Notes: generated by a model from the letters alone, not told the origin. A stretch of 64,000 nt of DNA from Clostridia bacterium (GCA_017399065.1 JAFQEL010000016.1:1-64000), one strand, 5' to 3'; numbered from the stretch's first letter, positions 17,521 through 26,965 are shown. Numbers and translations: made by a program.

Positions 17521-19278
17521 ATGAAAAATTCAGTAAAATCAGTCATTTCCTTTATACTGGCAAGCGTAATGCTTTTTTCGATGGGCACGTCTGCTTTTGC
17601 CACAGATGCTCAGCCTGCCGACAACACAGGCATTATTATAGCGACAAACCTTGTAAACTCACTGCTCAACGGTGTATTTTCACTTCTCAGCTCGTTATTC
17701 CCCACCTCTTCAATTCCTACGGCTGAAGATTACTTTGACGGAGAAAGCGAAAATTTTTACGAAGGTACAGAAGATTTTATCGACTCACCTGCTGACGGTG
17801 CAAAGTGGAGCCTCGGCTTTGACGACGAGAGCATAGTGCCCGAAAACCTTGCCGACGGCTCAAAGAAATACTATACAGGCGGTTATTTCACACAGAAGAT
17901 CGACTCTGTATACGATGACCAGAAGGTTCACGCAATCGCACTCAGCGACGGCTCCGGCAGAGGCACAGCAATTTTTGCAACGATTGACGGTATCGGTGTA
18001 GGTAACGCTGACATACGTGCAATCAGAGCACGCGCAGAAGAAAAAATCAAGGCAGAAGGTATTAAAAGCGATATAGTTGCAATCAACATAAATTCAACAC
18101 ACTGCCACACTGTTGTTGACACACAAGGCATGAGCCTTATGCTTATACCTCAGATATTCATCAATATCGCTGCCAATATACCTTTCTTAAAGCCGATCAG
18201 AAGTATCGACCGCGAATTCCACGAGATTATGATTGACGGTGCAGCTGAAGCCATCGCCAACTCATATATGAATATGGAAGATGGTTCGCTCTATTACTAT
18301 GAAACAGAGCGTATTGCCCGTGACGATGAAAAAGGAATATATCAGGATGACGAATACGCTTACCTTCGCAACAAGCGTTATGATACGGAAGGCTATCAGA
18401 ATTTCTTCGCCTGTTTTAAATTCGTACCTGATAACACTGATTCACGCTCAACGGTATTTACAAACATCGGTGCACACCCGACAACAATTGACCGTGCAAC
18501 CTCTAAGCTTTCCGCAGACTTCCCCGCATATATGGAGAAGAAAATCAATGAGAGCGGCAGTAACTTTATGTTCATACAGGGTGCTCAGTCACCTGTTTCC
18601 GTCAGAAAAGACGGTGTGCAGGACGAAGGTGTACTCAATGAAGTCAATGCTGAAATTGAGGCAGACCCCTCGGTTGAAGATTACAGAGCGGCAAAGACAC
18701 TCGGCTACGAATTTGCAAGACTGATTATCGAAGGCGAAGAAAACGCAGCAGAGGTCGCTCCCCTGCTCAATGTCAGAATGTCCGAAATAAAGGTTAATCT
18801 TGATATAGGTCTGTTACAGCTCGGCGCAACATCACAGCTTCTCGGTTTCACAACGGTCAAGGACAGTGAGAGTCAGAGCGGCTATTCAATAATCACAGAG
18901 GTCGGTTACATTGAGCTTGGCACAGATATAGTAATGCTTACAGTACCCGGCGAGCTTGTACCTCAGCTTGTATACGGCAACGTTGTTGACAAGACAGAGG
19001 CTTACCTTGGCAAGGACTGGGAAATCGAATGCACTGCAGACATTATCGGTAAGGATAAAACGGTACTCGTAATGGGTCTTTGCAACGATGCTATAGGCTA
19101 CATTGTACCCGACAACGATTACGCTCCCTTTATTGCAGACTCACTCTGGAACACCGAAATGGGCGAAAAGCTCTGGGGCGAATATCACAGACATTATGAA
19201 GAGATGCTCTCTGCAGGCAGCACTGCGGCATCCTCTGTAATGACTGCACTGAACAGCCTTACAAAGGACGCAAAGTAA
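17521..19278 (+). CDS. Secreted ceramidase-fold hydrolase
   Basis: 585 residues from ATG 17521, which has GGAGTG about 9 bp upstream; the in-frame GTG at 17509 overlaps that site. A signal peptide (VISFILASVMLFSMGTSAFA) is followed by a hydrophobic amphipathic stretch (LVNSLLNGVFSLLSSLFP) that may hold the protein at the membrane. Core motifs match the upstream paralogue: IDGIGVGNADIRAI, NSTHCHTVVD, TNIGAHPTTID, SADFPAYME, PGELVPQLVYG and LCNDAIGYIVPDNDY. A GAQSPVS segment sits where the ceramidase nucleophile loop is expected. The pair probably works on the same substrate outside and inside the cell; the actual substrate is inference. Confidence 0.75.
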   Translation: MKNSVKSVISFILASVMLFSMGTSAFATDAQPADNTGIIIATNLVNSLLNGVFSLLSSLFPTSSIPTAEDYFDGESENFYEGTEDFIDSPADGAKWSLGFDDESIVPENLADGSKKYYTGGYFTQKIDSVYDDQKVHAIALSDGSGRGTAIFATIDGIGVGNADIRAIRARAEEKIKAEGIKSDIVAININSTHCHTVVDTQGMSLMLIPQIFINIAANIPFLKPIRSIDREFHEIMIDGAAEAIANSYMNMEDGSLYYYETERIARDDEKGIYQDDEYAYLRNKRYDTEGYQNFFACFKFVPDNTDSRSTVFTNIGAHPTTIDRATSKLSADFPAYMEKKINESGSNFMFIQGAQSPVSVRKDGVQDEGVLNEVNAEIEADPSVEDYRAAKTLGYEFARLIIEGEENAAEVAPLLNVRMSEIKVNLDIGLLQLGATSQLLGFTTVKDSESQSGYSIITEVGYIELGTDIVMLTVPGELVPQLVYGNVVDKTEAYLGKDWEIECTADIIGKDKTVLVMGLCNDAIGYIVPDNDYAPFIADSLWNTEMGEKLWGEYHRHYEEMLSAGSTAASSVMTALNSLTKDAK

Positions 19279-19301
19279 CACAACGAAAAGGAGTTTTTGT
19301 T

Positions 19302-20195
19302 TTGAAATACTACCTTGGAATTGACGGAGGCGGTACGCGTACCACAGCCGCAGTATCTGACGAAAGCGGAAAACTAATACTCAAAAAGGCAGGTAAAACA
19401 ATAAACTTTTATTCCGTAGGAATGGAAACTGCACGTAACAACCTCGACAGCCTTATAAAAGAAATATGTCAGGAGCTTGGCTGTGACGAATTTGAAGGTG
19501 TTTTCGTAGGATGCTCTGCACTTGATGACAAGGCTGACGAAGCCACGCTGACAGCACTTTGCGGCAACATCAACGCAAAAGCGATAGAAATGAACAGCGA
19601 CCTATATATCGCACTCAGATCAATGGGCGATATTGAATGCCCTTGTGTTGCGATATGCGGCACAGGCTCCATGGCTACAGGCATTGACAAAGACGGTAAC
19701 ACTGTTGTTTCGGGTGGCTGGGGTCACATTATAGGTGACGAAGGCTCAGGTTATGCTATTGCCGTAAACGCACTCAAACTCTGCTGTGAGCTGTGCGACA
19801 AAGAAGAAAGCTCCCCCCTGCTGGATGCTGCTGAAAGCTATTTCGGCGTGTCTGATTTCCGCAAGGCAATAGATATTATCTACTCGCCCGAAACGACAAA
19901 AGACAAGCTTGCAGGCTTTGCTTCGGACGTCGGAAAGCTTGCACAGACCGATGACACGGCAAAGGATATTGTTATATCGGAAGCAAAAGCTTTTGCAAAA
20001 ACGGTACTTATACTGCTCAACAAGGTCGGCTGCTGTTCTGCACTCGGTCTTTACGGCGGAATATTCGTACACAACGCTCTTTTTACAGAAAAATTTAAAA
20101 ACGGTATAAGAGCTGTTTATCCCGACCTTGATATTAAACTTCTCACAGTGCCGCCTGAAGAGAGCGCACTTGAGCTTGCGAGGAATCATAAATGA
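19302..20195 (+). CDS. N-acetylglucosamine kinase-like, BadF/BadG ATPase family
   Basis: 297 residues with a TTG start 10 bp after AAAAGGAG. The actin-like ATPase fold is shown by phosphate-1 motif GIDGGGTRTTAAV (residues 6-18), CGTGSMATG near 120 and GGWGHIIGDEGSGYAI near 138, the last being the diagnostic block of eukaryote-type GlcNAc kinases. These enzymes make GlcNAc-6-phosphate from free GlcNAc. Its stop overlaps the ATG of the SIS gene (ATGA), so translation is coupled. With GH84 downstream the logical role is phosphorylating released N-acetylhexosamine. Other BadF-type kinases (glucosamine, MurNAc) cannot be excluded. Confidence 0.85.
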   Translation: MKYYLGIDGGGTRTTAAVSDESGKLILKKAGKTINFYSVGMETARNNLDSLIKEICQELGCDEFEGVFVGCSALDDKADEATLTALCGNINAKAIEMNSDLYIALRSMGDIECPCVAICGTGSMATGIDKDGNTVVSGGWGHIIGDEGSGYAIAVNALKLCCELCDKEESSPLLDAAESYFGVSDFRKAIDIIYSPETTKDKLAGFASDVGKLAQTDDTAKDIVISEAKAFAKTVLILLNKVGCCSALGLYGGIFVHNALFTEKFKNGIRAVYPDLDIKLLTVPPEESALELARNHK

Positions 20196-20929
20196 AAAAA
20201 TATCTCGAATACATAGAAACCGCAAAAAACATAATTGAAAAAATCAGCACGGAAGGTGCACCGTCAATTGAAAAAGCGGCTGAGGTTTTTGCCGACACGC
20301 TGATTGGCGGCAAAAAGGTATTTCTGTTCGGAACAGGTCACTCACATATGCTTTCCGAAGAGCTGTTTTACCGTGCAGGCGGCCTTGTAAACATTCAGCC
20401 CATTCTTGTAGAGCCGCTCATGCTTCACATATCTGCAAGCGAAAGCACAAACGCAGAGCGGGTCGAGGGCTATGCAGAAAAGATTTTTGCCGACTACGGT
20501 ATGGCTGAGGGCGACACTGTTGTTATCATATCAAACTCGGGCAGAAACGGTGTTATAGTCGATATGGCTCTGCTGTGCAAAGAAAAAGGACTTAATGTAA
20601 TAGCACTGACCAACCTTGAGCACACGTATGCAGGTGCTTCACGACACAAAAGCGGCAAGCGGCTTTGTGAAATTGCAGATATCGTGCTCGACAACTTCGG
20701 CTGTGTAGGCGATGCTTGCGTTGAAGTTGACGGAATAGAGGGTAAAATCTGCCCCACTTCAACCGTAACGGGTGCACTTATACTCAATGCGATAGTTGCC
20801 GAGGCTGTTGACAGCTGTGCAAAGAGAGGTTTCAACCCCGAGCATTTTGCAAGCTCAAACGTTGACGGCGGCGACGAGATTAACAACGCACTCATAAACA
20901 AATACAAAAAGGAGATAAGACACCTGTGA
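20192..20929 (+). CDS. SIS-domain sugar-phosphate binding protein
   Basis: 245 residues, one SIS domain: FLFGTGHSHMLSEEL (about 45-59) and VVIISNSGRNGVIVD (about 107-120), the phosphosugar loops. The length and the VGDACVEVDG segment resemble the single-SIS proteins related to YlbM/DUF2529 and MurNAc-6-P etherase (MurQ), although MurQ is longer. It overlaps both neighbours (ATGA at the start, GTG overlap at the end), showing tight coupling. It could isomerise, de-etherify or sense GlcNAc-6-P made by the upstream kinase. Catalytic assignment is not possible from the sequence. Confidence 0.8.
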   Translation: MKKYLEYIETAKNIIEKISTEGAPSIEKAAEVFADTLIGGKKVFLFGTGHSHMLSEELFYRAGGLVNIQPILVEPLMLHISASESTNAERVEGYAEKIFADYGMAEGDTVVIISNSGRNGVIVDMALLCKEKGLNVIALTNLEHTYAGASRHKSGKRLCEIADIVLDNFGCVGDACVEVDGIEGKICPTSTVTGALILNAIVAEAVDSCAKRGFNPEHFASSNVDGGDEINNALINKYKKEIRHL

Positions 20930-22566
20930 TCTATCCGAAGATACAGAAAAATCACCTTAACGGCAGTGCTGTAAACGTAAGCGGTGTCTGCATCAGCGGT
21001 GATTACAAAGACAAAGCAGAAAAGGTATTAGGTTCTTACGGCTTTGATACCTGCGGCAGTTTTACCGTTGAAATAAAAATAAGCGACACAAAAAAGACAA
21101 CATATATTGATGAGCTGTCGGCATTAAACAGTGAAAAGTATTTCATCACCGTGACAAGCGACAAGGCTGTAATTGAAGCCGCAACAAAACGCGGAGTATT
21201 CAGAGCGGCACACACACTTGCAAAACTTATAATCAAGGGCGAGCTTAAAGAAGGCAATATCGAAGACTACCCGATGTTCAAAAAACGCGGATATATTGAG
21301 GGATTCTACGGTGAAACATGGGAGCGTAACTGCCGCATTTCCGTAATGGAGCTTATGGCAGGATACGGAATGAACACGTTCTACTATGCACCCAAAGACG
21401 ATATCTATCACCGTGAGAAATGGCGTGAGCTCTACCCTGAAAACGAGCTTAAAGAGCTTAAAGAGCTTTACGAAACAGCAAGTGAAAACGAGCTTGATTT
21501 TCATTGGTGTATCGGTCCGGGTCTCACCTACCATTACACGTCGGATTCGGACTTTGAAACGCTGATAAGCAAATTCAAAAACGTTTACTCAATAGGTGTA
21601 AGGGGCTTCGGTCTGCTGCTTGATGATATCCCCGACGAGTTTCAATATGAAGACGATGCAAACGCATTTGACGGCATTGTTGATGCACATATCGACCTTA
21701 TCAACCGCACCTATACCGCACTCAAAGAGTTTGACAGCAGCATTACAATGACTGTCTGTCCGACTCAGTATCACGGTGACGAGACCGAATATTACATAAC
21801 AAAATTCGGCAACGGTATACCTGCCGACGTCAGCTTATTCTGGACAGGTGCCGAGATATGCTCACGCGTACAGACTTCACGCGAGGCTGACAGCTTTCTG
21901 AGAAGCACAAGCCACAAGCCGCTTTACTGGGATAACTACCCTGTTAACGACTGTGAGATGTTTCAGGAAATGCACCTCGGCCCGATCGTCGGCAGAGACG
22001 CTGACCTTTACAAGCACAGCGAAGGCCTTATTTCAAACGTTATGGAATACGCCGAGTGCTCTAAAATACCGCTGATGACTATTGCAGACTACCTTTGGAA
22101 TCCCGTAGAATACAACAGTGAAGAGTCAATCAAGAACGCTCACTGCGCAATTCTCGGCGACAAGGCTGAGCTTTTCGGCTACATTGCCGACCATCTTGCG
22201 GTATCCTGCGTTTCAAGGCACGCAAGCCAATATATGAGCGACAAGCTGTCACACATAGGCTTCCTTATGTCAACAGGCAGAGAAGAAGCAGCAGCAAAAG
22301 AATTCGCTGATTTCAACGTAAAAAACAGAGAGTGCCTCGAAATGCTCAGAGATACGAGTGTGCCGATGTTTGCAGAAATGCAGAAATGGGTAGATAAATT
22401 TGCTATGTGCTGTGACCTGCTCGACGCAGTACTTGACACTTGTATCTCTCCTACCAACGAAAACAAGGCAACTCTTGCAGAACTGCTTGACAGATACAAC
22501 AGTGACGCAGTTGTAATGACAGGCTTCTGCCTTCGCGAAGCTGCAGAAAAAGCACTGAGACTATAA
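20926..22566 (+). CDS. GH84 beta-N-acetylglucosaminidase
   Basis: 546 residues, GTG start overlapping the SIS stop codon. An N-terminal GH84N-like domain (about 1-115) precedes the barrel, marked by RGYIEGFYGETW (121-132), the hallmark GH84 opening, then YYAPKDDIYHREKWRELY and the LLLDDI pair (Asp233, Asp234) that polarises the substrate acetamido group and serves as acid/base. YWDNYPVND and YLWNPVEYNSE complete the site. The family removes GlcNAc from O-GlcNAc proteins, mucin or hyaluronan fragments by substrate-assisted catalysis. No signal peptide is seen, so the enzyme is probably intracellular. It closes the operon and is followed by a terminator. Confidence 0.92.
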   Translation: MIYPKIQKNHLNGSAVNVSGVCISGDYKDKAEKVLGSYGFDTCGSFTVEIKISDTKKTTYIDELSALNSEKYFITVTSDKAVIEAATKRGVFRAAHTLAKLIIKGELKEGNIEDYPMFKKRGYIEGFYGETWERNCRISVMELMAGYGMNTFYYAPKDDIYHREKWRELYPENELKELKELYETASENELDFHWCIGPGLTYHYTSDSDFETLISKFKNVYSIGVRGFGLLLDDIPDEFQYEDDANAFDGIVDAHIDLINRTYTALKEFDSSITMTVCPTQYHGDETEYYITKFGNGIPADVSLFWTGAEICSRVQTSREADSFLRSTSHKPLYWDNYPVNDCEMFQEMHLGPIVGRDADLYKHSEGLISNVMEYAECSKIPLMTIADYLWNPVEYNSEESIKNAHCAILGDKAELFGYIADHLAVSCVSRHASQYMSDKLSHIGFLMSTGREEAAAKEFADFNVKNRECLEMLRDTSVPMFAEMQKWVDKFAMCCDLLDAVLDTCISPTNENKATLAELLDRYNSDAVVMTGFCLREAAEKALRL

Positions 22567-22573
22567 AATGAAC

Positions 22574-22607
22574 AAAACGGCTTACACTGCACAGTGCGAG
22601 CCGTTTT
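22574..22607 (+). terminator. Intrinsic terminator of the GH84 operon
   Basis: AAAACGGCT and AGCCGTTTT arms with an inner GCAC/GTGC pairing, 7 bp after the stop. Confidence 0.75.
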
Positions 22608-22629
22608 AATATTAATTTTGAAATAATAC

Positions 22630-22658
22630 TTGATTTTTTTCATGATGTATGGTATTAT
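22630..22658 (+). promoter_or_regulatory. Promoter of tRNA-Ala
   Basis: TTGATT (22630-22635) and TATTAT (22653-22658) with a 17-bp spacer, about 80 bp before the mature tRNA. Confidence 0.6.
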
Positions 22659-22716
22659 ACAAAACGTTCGAAGATAAGAAAAGAGTTTCTGATCTTCATA
22701 TACAATTTAATAAACC

Positions 22717-22832
<116 letters not shown>

Positions 22833-22948
22833 TTTTTTTGCCCACTTTTAAGTGAGTTGTTTTTGTTTTTATGGGTTTGTTGGGTGAAATTAATTTTTGT
22901 TTGTGATATAATTACTTATAAATAATTCTTTTAGGAGGCTACTTTTTT

Positions 22949-23626
22949 ATGAAAACCATTAAAGATATTCGTCTCTATAAAAGTGAAAAAATAAATGATT
23001 TTGGATTGCCTATTACTACTTCTTTTACAAACAAGAAATTAAGTGCAGTTCTACATAGAATTGTTATGAAATTGCGTGAACAAGAGTTTTCTTTAGGTGG
23101 TTTTGACCATTTGTATATTAACTTTACAATTTGCAATATCCCTCGGGAAATAGAATTGTCAGAAAAGGTTGATAGAGAACATCCTTGGTATAGATATTGC
23201 TCTGTAAAAATCAATGAAGAATTATATTTTAAACTTGATTCCGAGGAATCAAACAAAACTATATTGAAATCAATAGAAAAAGTTCTTGTTGGTTGTTTTG
23301 CGACAGAAGAATTTGATGAAAAGCTGATACATAATTGCATTAAAGAAGCCATAGAGTATGGTGAAGATATGTTGATGCTATTTAAAGAAAAAAGCACATC
23401 TAATCGAAAAGCAAAGATATTTTTACGCTATCTTGATTCTTTTAAGTATTTACCACTTTTGCGTGTTTACGATTGCAATAATAGTATTATTTTCGAAAAG
23501 AATTTACCTGAAACTTTAACATTAGATTGTTTTGGAAATATTCAACTGAGTTCTAAAAGAATTACAATAAAGCCAAGAAAAAATATCTTTGCTGTAAATA
23601 TGAAAGATATAGTTTTTGAATTCTAA
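22949..23626 (+). CDS. AT-rich orphan protein, unknown function
   Basis: 225 residues, AGGAGG 10 bp before the ATG, with its own terminator 10 bp past the stop. Codon use is much more A/T-rich than neighbouring operons, which suggests recent acquisition. The protein is soluble, with no signal peptide or membrane segment. Recognisable phrases are few: VLHRIVMKLREQEFSLGGFDHLYINFT near 32-58 and a C-terminal strand-rich part (LRVYDCNNSIIFEKNLPETLTLD, RITIKPRKNIF). I do not recognise a family. It sits between tRNA-Ala and a serine-recombinase remnant, so cargo of a decayed integrated element is the best contextual reading. Confidence 0.7.
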   Translation: MKTIKDIRLYKSEKINDFGLPITTSFTNKKLSAVLHRIVMKLREQEFSLGGFDHLYINFTICNIPREIELSEKVDREHPWYRYCSVKINEELYFKLDSEESNKTILKSIEKVLVGCFATEEFDEKLIHNCIKEAIEYGEDMLMLFKEKSTSNRKAKIFLRYLDSFKYLPLLRVYDCNNSIIFEKNLPETLTLDCFGNIQLSSKRITIKPRKNIFAVNMKDIVFEF

Positions 23627-23635
23627 TATATATTA

Positions 23636-23671
23636 GGCTCCCTGTAGCACATAAACTACGGGGAGCCTTTT
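23636..23671 (+). terminator. Intrinsic terminator of the orphan gene
   Basis: GGCTCCCTGTAG and CTACGGGGAGCC around an 8-base loop, followed by TTTTG. Confidence 0.85.
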
Positions 23672-23675
23672 GTTA

Positions 23676-23810
23676 TTATGCCACCTTATCAATCCCTACC
23701 ATAAACTGCTCAAAGTCAATATTAAACTCAACTTTCAGCTTGTACCCTCGGCTAATCTCAACCCGTTTAATCAGGCAGTTCACAATCATTTTCTTCTTTT
23801 CAAAGCCTGC
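23676..23810 (-). pseudogene. 3' remnant of a large serine recombinase
   Basis: A 44-codon minus-strand stretch ends with GTG GCA TAA and is closed upstream by TAA at 23811-23813. It reads EKKKMIVNCLIKRV, then VEISRGYKLKVEFNIDFEQF. From memory this is the characteristic C-terminal end of Tn4451/Tn1549-type large serine recombinases, where a KRVE(I/V)...Y-(I/V)EFN element closes the protein. No start, catalytic domain or zinc ribbon is present, so only the tail survives. It marks a decayed insertion next to tRNA-Ala. Confidence 0.6.
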
Positions 23811-23847
23811 TTATTCGGTTTTATACTATCGGATAATTGCAGCTTTT

Positions 23848-25245
23848 TTAATCAATTCTGACCGTAGCATTATCGTCGTCAGGTCCGCTGTTATAAAGAA
23901 GCGGCTCTATAAAATCCGATAATGTATATCCGCCGAGCAGTTTTTTGGAATCAACACGTAAGACTGACAGGATTTTTTCAATTTTTCTTACACTGCCCAT
24001 TGTAATCTTATACTCAACGGTATCGGGTGAATAAGGGGCGTTACCGCAGTAAAGATTGGAAATAAGCGCTAAAATAAGGTTGACAAACTTTTTGTCTGTT
24101 TTATCCGCGTAATCGCTTTTTTTCAAACCGTGATATTTTTTTGAAAACTTTGCAACCTTGCCGTATGTAAGTCCGTTAAGCTTTCTGCCAAGGAACATTA
24201 CTGTTTTTGGGTGCTTCATAATTAAATCCTTGGGGAGGGAAATTCCGCCCTGGGTGTTTGCAAAGGCTTCAACATCGTGCTCCATATTATATGGAATTTT
24301 CTCAATAATGCCAAGGAAGCCTTTTTTTGAATATTCGGTAAAGCTCATACCAAGGTCGGGCAGCTCTACATTCGTTGTACGTATTTCTGCCATACCTTTT
24401 TCCGTGTCAATTGTAATCTTTCTGAATTTCGGCGGGAAAGCCGCAAGCGACGAAGTCTGCACGCTGTATATCCTGTTGCCTTTTTCGCTTACAATTTCTT
24501 TCATACATTGAATGTGAGAGTGGCCGCTGAAGAAAAGCCGTACGCCCATATCGGCAAGCTCTTTTATTCGTTTTTCGCCGTCAATAAAGCTGTGGCCCTT
24601 GCCGACAACCGCATAGGCAGGAGATGGAGGAACCACAGGTCTGTGAGTACTGCAGATAACCACGGCACCTTTTTCTTTGGCTTTTTCCACATGATTTCTA
24701 ACCCATTCCATAAGCCCGTCGGAAAAATAAGGATGATGCAGAGACGGTCTTTCCTCTGCATCGTATCCCATAGCTATATGGTAAAGACCCGGTAAAATTT
24801 CAGCAATATACGTTGTGCCGTCGTCATACGTATCAAAGGCTTTACCTCTCCCGAAGGGATAGTACATTTTTTTTACTTCTTCTTCGGGAAGATGCTCCAT
24901 TGGCAATATCCCGCCGTTTTCATCATAGCCGTGAATCGGGAAATACGGATAATCGTGGTTATCGGTATAAACAAAGGGATTTCCTCCCCTATTTGTGAAG
25001 TCCTGCAGTAAATCTCTCACTTCTTCATGGCTGTATGACTCACCGTGATTAGTGAGATCACCTGTAATAATAACGGTATTTGTGTCTTTATCGGCTTCAA
25101 CAGTCTCCAGAGCTTTTTTAAAAGCTTCCTCACTTTTAAGAATACATATCTGTGTATTCGGCTGAGGAAAGGTTCGCCAGTCGCATTTGAAGTTTCTTTT
25201 GCTATAGTAATGTACATCAGTAATGTGATAAAAATTGCAAACCAT
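23848..25245 (-). CDS. Calcineurin-like metallophosphoesterase
   Basis: 465 residues; the start follows AAGGAGC at 6 bp. The metallophosphatase blocks are in order: HITDVHY (residues 7-13), VIITGDLTNHGE near 58, TDNHDYP near 92 (GNHD block with T for G), ICSTHRPVVPP near 198 and FFSGHSHIQ near 235. These supply the two-metal site. No signal peptide is visible. The C-terminal 170 residues are not assigned. It likely hydrolyses a phosphomonoester or diester in the cytoplasm. The last codons overlap the edge of the recombinase-remnant region, so the insertion landed just past its 3' end. Confidence 0.85.
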   Translation of the reverse strand: MVCNFYHITDVHYYSKRNFKCDWRTFPQPNTQICILKSEEAFKKALETVEADKDTNTVIITGDLTNHGESYSHEEVRDLLQDFTNRGGNPFVYTDNHDYPYFPIHGYDENGGILPMEHLPEEEVKKMYYPFGRGKAFDTYDDGTTYIAEILPGLYHIAMGYDAEERPSLHHPYFSDGLMEWVRNHVEKAKEKGAVVICSTHRPVVPPSPAYAVVGKGHSFIDGEKRIKELADMGVRLFFSGHSHIQCMKEIVSEKGNRIYSVQTSSLAAFPPKFRKITIDTEKGMAEIRTTNVELPDLGMSFTEYSKKGFLGIIEKIPYNMEHDVEAFANTQGGISLPKDLIMKHPKTVMFLGRKLNGLTYGKVAKFSKKYHGLKKSDYADKTDKKFVNLILALISNLYCGNAPYSPDTVEYKITMGSVRKIEKILSVLRVDSKKLLGGYTLSDFIEPLLYNSGPDDDNATVRID

Positions 25246-25375
25246 ATATTGCTCCTTGTGCTTTTGCTAAAATATCTTAAAAGAACATTGGTGTTTTTTG
25301 ATATTATATCAGCATAGAAGAAATAAAACAACATAAATTCGTAAAAACGTCGAGTTTCTCGATTATCTTGAGTAG

Positions 25376-25766
25376 CAGACCGGTGACAGAATTAAAACCA
25401 TTCAGGGTATTATTCCCGGTTGGGTCAATTCCTTTTGCAACTATCTCAAGGACCTTGCTATTCCTTTTATGGTTGCGTGGGCAGGTGTTCTTTCATCAAC
25501 AGAAGGCGACCTTGTTGTAACTATGCAGGCACAGCCTGACTATCTTGACATTTGTCTGAAGCTTCTTGCTTTCCTTCTCTTCGGCTATACTCTTGCAAAC
25601 GTACTCAAAGCTCTTATTCTTAAATTCTTCTATAATATTGAGGGCGAAAAAAAGATCAGATGTACTGTGAGCTTGAGAAAATCAGAGCAGCACGTCACGA
25701 AGAAAACGAGAGCATTTCCAAAACAAAGGAACACAATCATTTTGCAGAATGCTTATCCGGTATTTA
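25376..25766 (+). pseudogene. 5'-truncated, frame-shifted GPH symporter fragment
   Basis: The frame reads (from a stop at 25373-25375) GDRIKTIQGIIPGWVNSF...FYNIEGEKK, covering the last transmembrane segments of a GPH/MFS sugar transporter. At a run of seven A (25647-25653) the coherent protein moves to another frame: KDQMYCELEKIRAARHEEN, ending TAA at 25764-25766. That tail aligns in style with NQMYADLQERRDRM of the intact symporter ending at 10669. With no N-terminal half and a frameshift, the gene is dead. The gap 25246-25860 otherwise holds only the sialidase promoter. Confidence 0.75.
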
Positions 25767-25798
25767 AAAAAGATATCAATTTGACTTGTTTTTTATTT

Positions 25799-25827
25799 AT
25801 TGACACAAACGGTGTAATTATATAAAA
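25799..25827 (+). promoter_or_regulatory. Promoter of the sialidase-like gene
   Basis: Consensus TTGACA (25799-25804) and TAAAAT (25822-25827) with a 17-bp spacer. Confidence 0.75.
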
Positions 25828-25860
25828 TGAAAATATAATAATTACATGAGGTGAGGTATT

Positions 25861-26922
25861 TTGGATATCAGATTGATCGGGACACCGCAAGTTGTTATGA
25901 CAAATACGGAAAGTCATCACGCATATTTTGCCTGGCCTACTATTGTCAAGCTTCAGAACGGCAGGATTTGTGTCGGTGCATCCGGCTACAGAGTTGAACA
26001 CATCTGCCCTTTCGGCAAAGGTGTACTGGCATTCAGCGATGATAACGGCGAAACTTATTCAAAGCCTGTACCTGTTTTTGATACCGTATTAGATGACAGA
26101 GATGTCGGTCTTACCGTATTCGGTGAAAGCGGTCTGATTGCAACCTCTTTTAACAACACGCTTGAATTTCAAAGAGAAAATATGCCGCAGACTCAGGAGT
26201 GCTTTGATTACATAAACTCCGTATCTGCAGAGGATGAGGCAGAGGCACTCGGTATCAGCTTCAGGATAAGCAAGGACTGCGGTGAAACCTTCAGCCCGAT
26301 ATATAAATCCCCTGTCTCCTCCCCTCACGGACCGACAGTACTTAATGACGGCACCGTTTTATGGGTTGGCAGAAGGCTCGGAATTCATAACCATATTGAA
26401 GCTCACGTAGTTAACACAGAAAACGGAGAAATGACACTCCGCGGTGAACTTGGAATTTACAAATATGAAGAATTCAAAGATATATTCTTCTATGAGCCGC
26501 ACGCACTTCAGATGGCAGATGGCAAAATTATATGTCACCTTCGTGCCGAAAACAAGGACGAAACCTTGTTTACACTTTACCAGACGGTTTCGTACGACAA
26601 CGGTGTAACCTGGAGTAAGCCCGTGCAGATTATCGAAGATAACAGCGGTGCTCCCGCGCATTTGTTTATGCATTCGTCAGGCACACTGATTTCTACCTTC
26701 TCTCACAGAAGCAAGCCATACGGAATATGGGCTATTTTCAGCAACGATAACGGAGAAACATGGAGTAGTGAAAGCATTATAGCAGAAGGCAAAGACACCG
26801 ATGACCTCGGTTATCCGTCCACAATAGAGCTTGATAACGGAGAAATGATAACTGCATTTTACACAAGAGAAAATGACTACGTACCCGCAGTTATAGCGCA
26901 GCAGAAATGGGCTTTGAAATAA
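25861..26922 (+). CDS. Sialidase-like BNR/Asp-box glycosidase
   Basis: 353 residues from a TTG start, with GAGGTGAGG about 6 bp upstream. Four Asp-boxes mark a six-bladed propeller: SDDNGETYSKP (59), SKDCGETFSP near 142, SYDNGVTWSKP near 243 and SNDNGETWSSE near 299. Near the start SESHHAYFAWPTIVKL may stand where sialidases carry the arginine loop. There is no signal peptide, unlike classic secreted GH33 enzymes. It is followed at 43 bp by a secreted beta-helix gene. It may act on imported sialo- or other oligosaccharides; non-sialic-acid BNR hydrolases are an alternative. Confidence 0.75.
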   Translation: MDIRLIGTPQVVMTNTESHHAYFAWPTIVKLQNGRICVGASGYRVEHICPFGKGVLAFSDDNGETYSKPVPVFDTVLDDRDVGLTVFGESGLIATSFNNTLEFQRENMPQTQECFDYINSVSAEDEAEALGISFRISKDCGETFSPIYKSPVSSPHGPTVLNDGTVLWVGRRLGIHNHIEAHVVNTENGEMTLRGELGIYKYEEFKDIFFYEPHALQMADGKIICHLRAENKDETLFTLYQTVSYDNGVTWSKPVQIIEDNSGAPAHLFMHSSGTLISTFSHRSKPYGIWAIFSNDNGETWSSESIIAEGKDTDDLGYPSTIELDNGEMITAFYTRENDYVPAVIAQQKWALK

Positions 26923-26965
26923 AGCCGAAACAGCAGATATAATACTCAACAAAAGGGTGATAAAA

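Noticed and set aside
17509-17521. GTG at 17509 as the start of the secreted ceramidase-like protein
   Set aside because: It overlaps the ribosome site; ATG 17521 has correct spacing and begins the signal peptide.
25469-25825. 118-codon frame as an intact gene
   Set aside because: Its last 50 codons are out of frame with the evident transporter tail, and the N-terminal two thirds of the family are missing.
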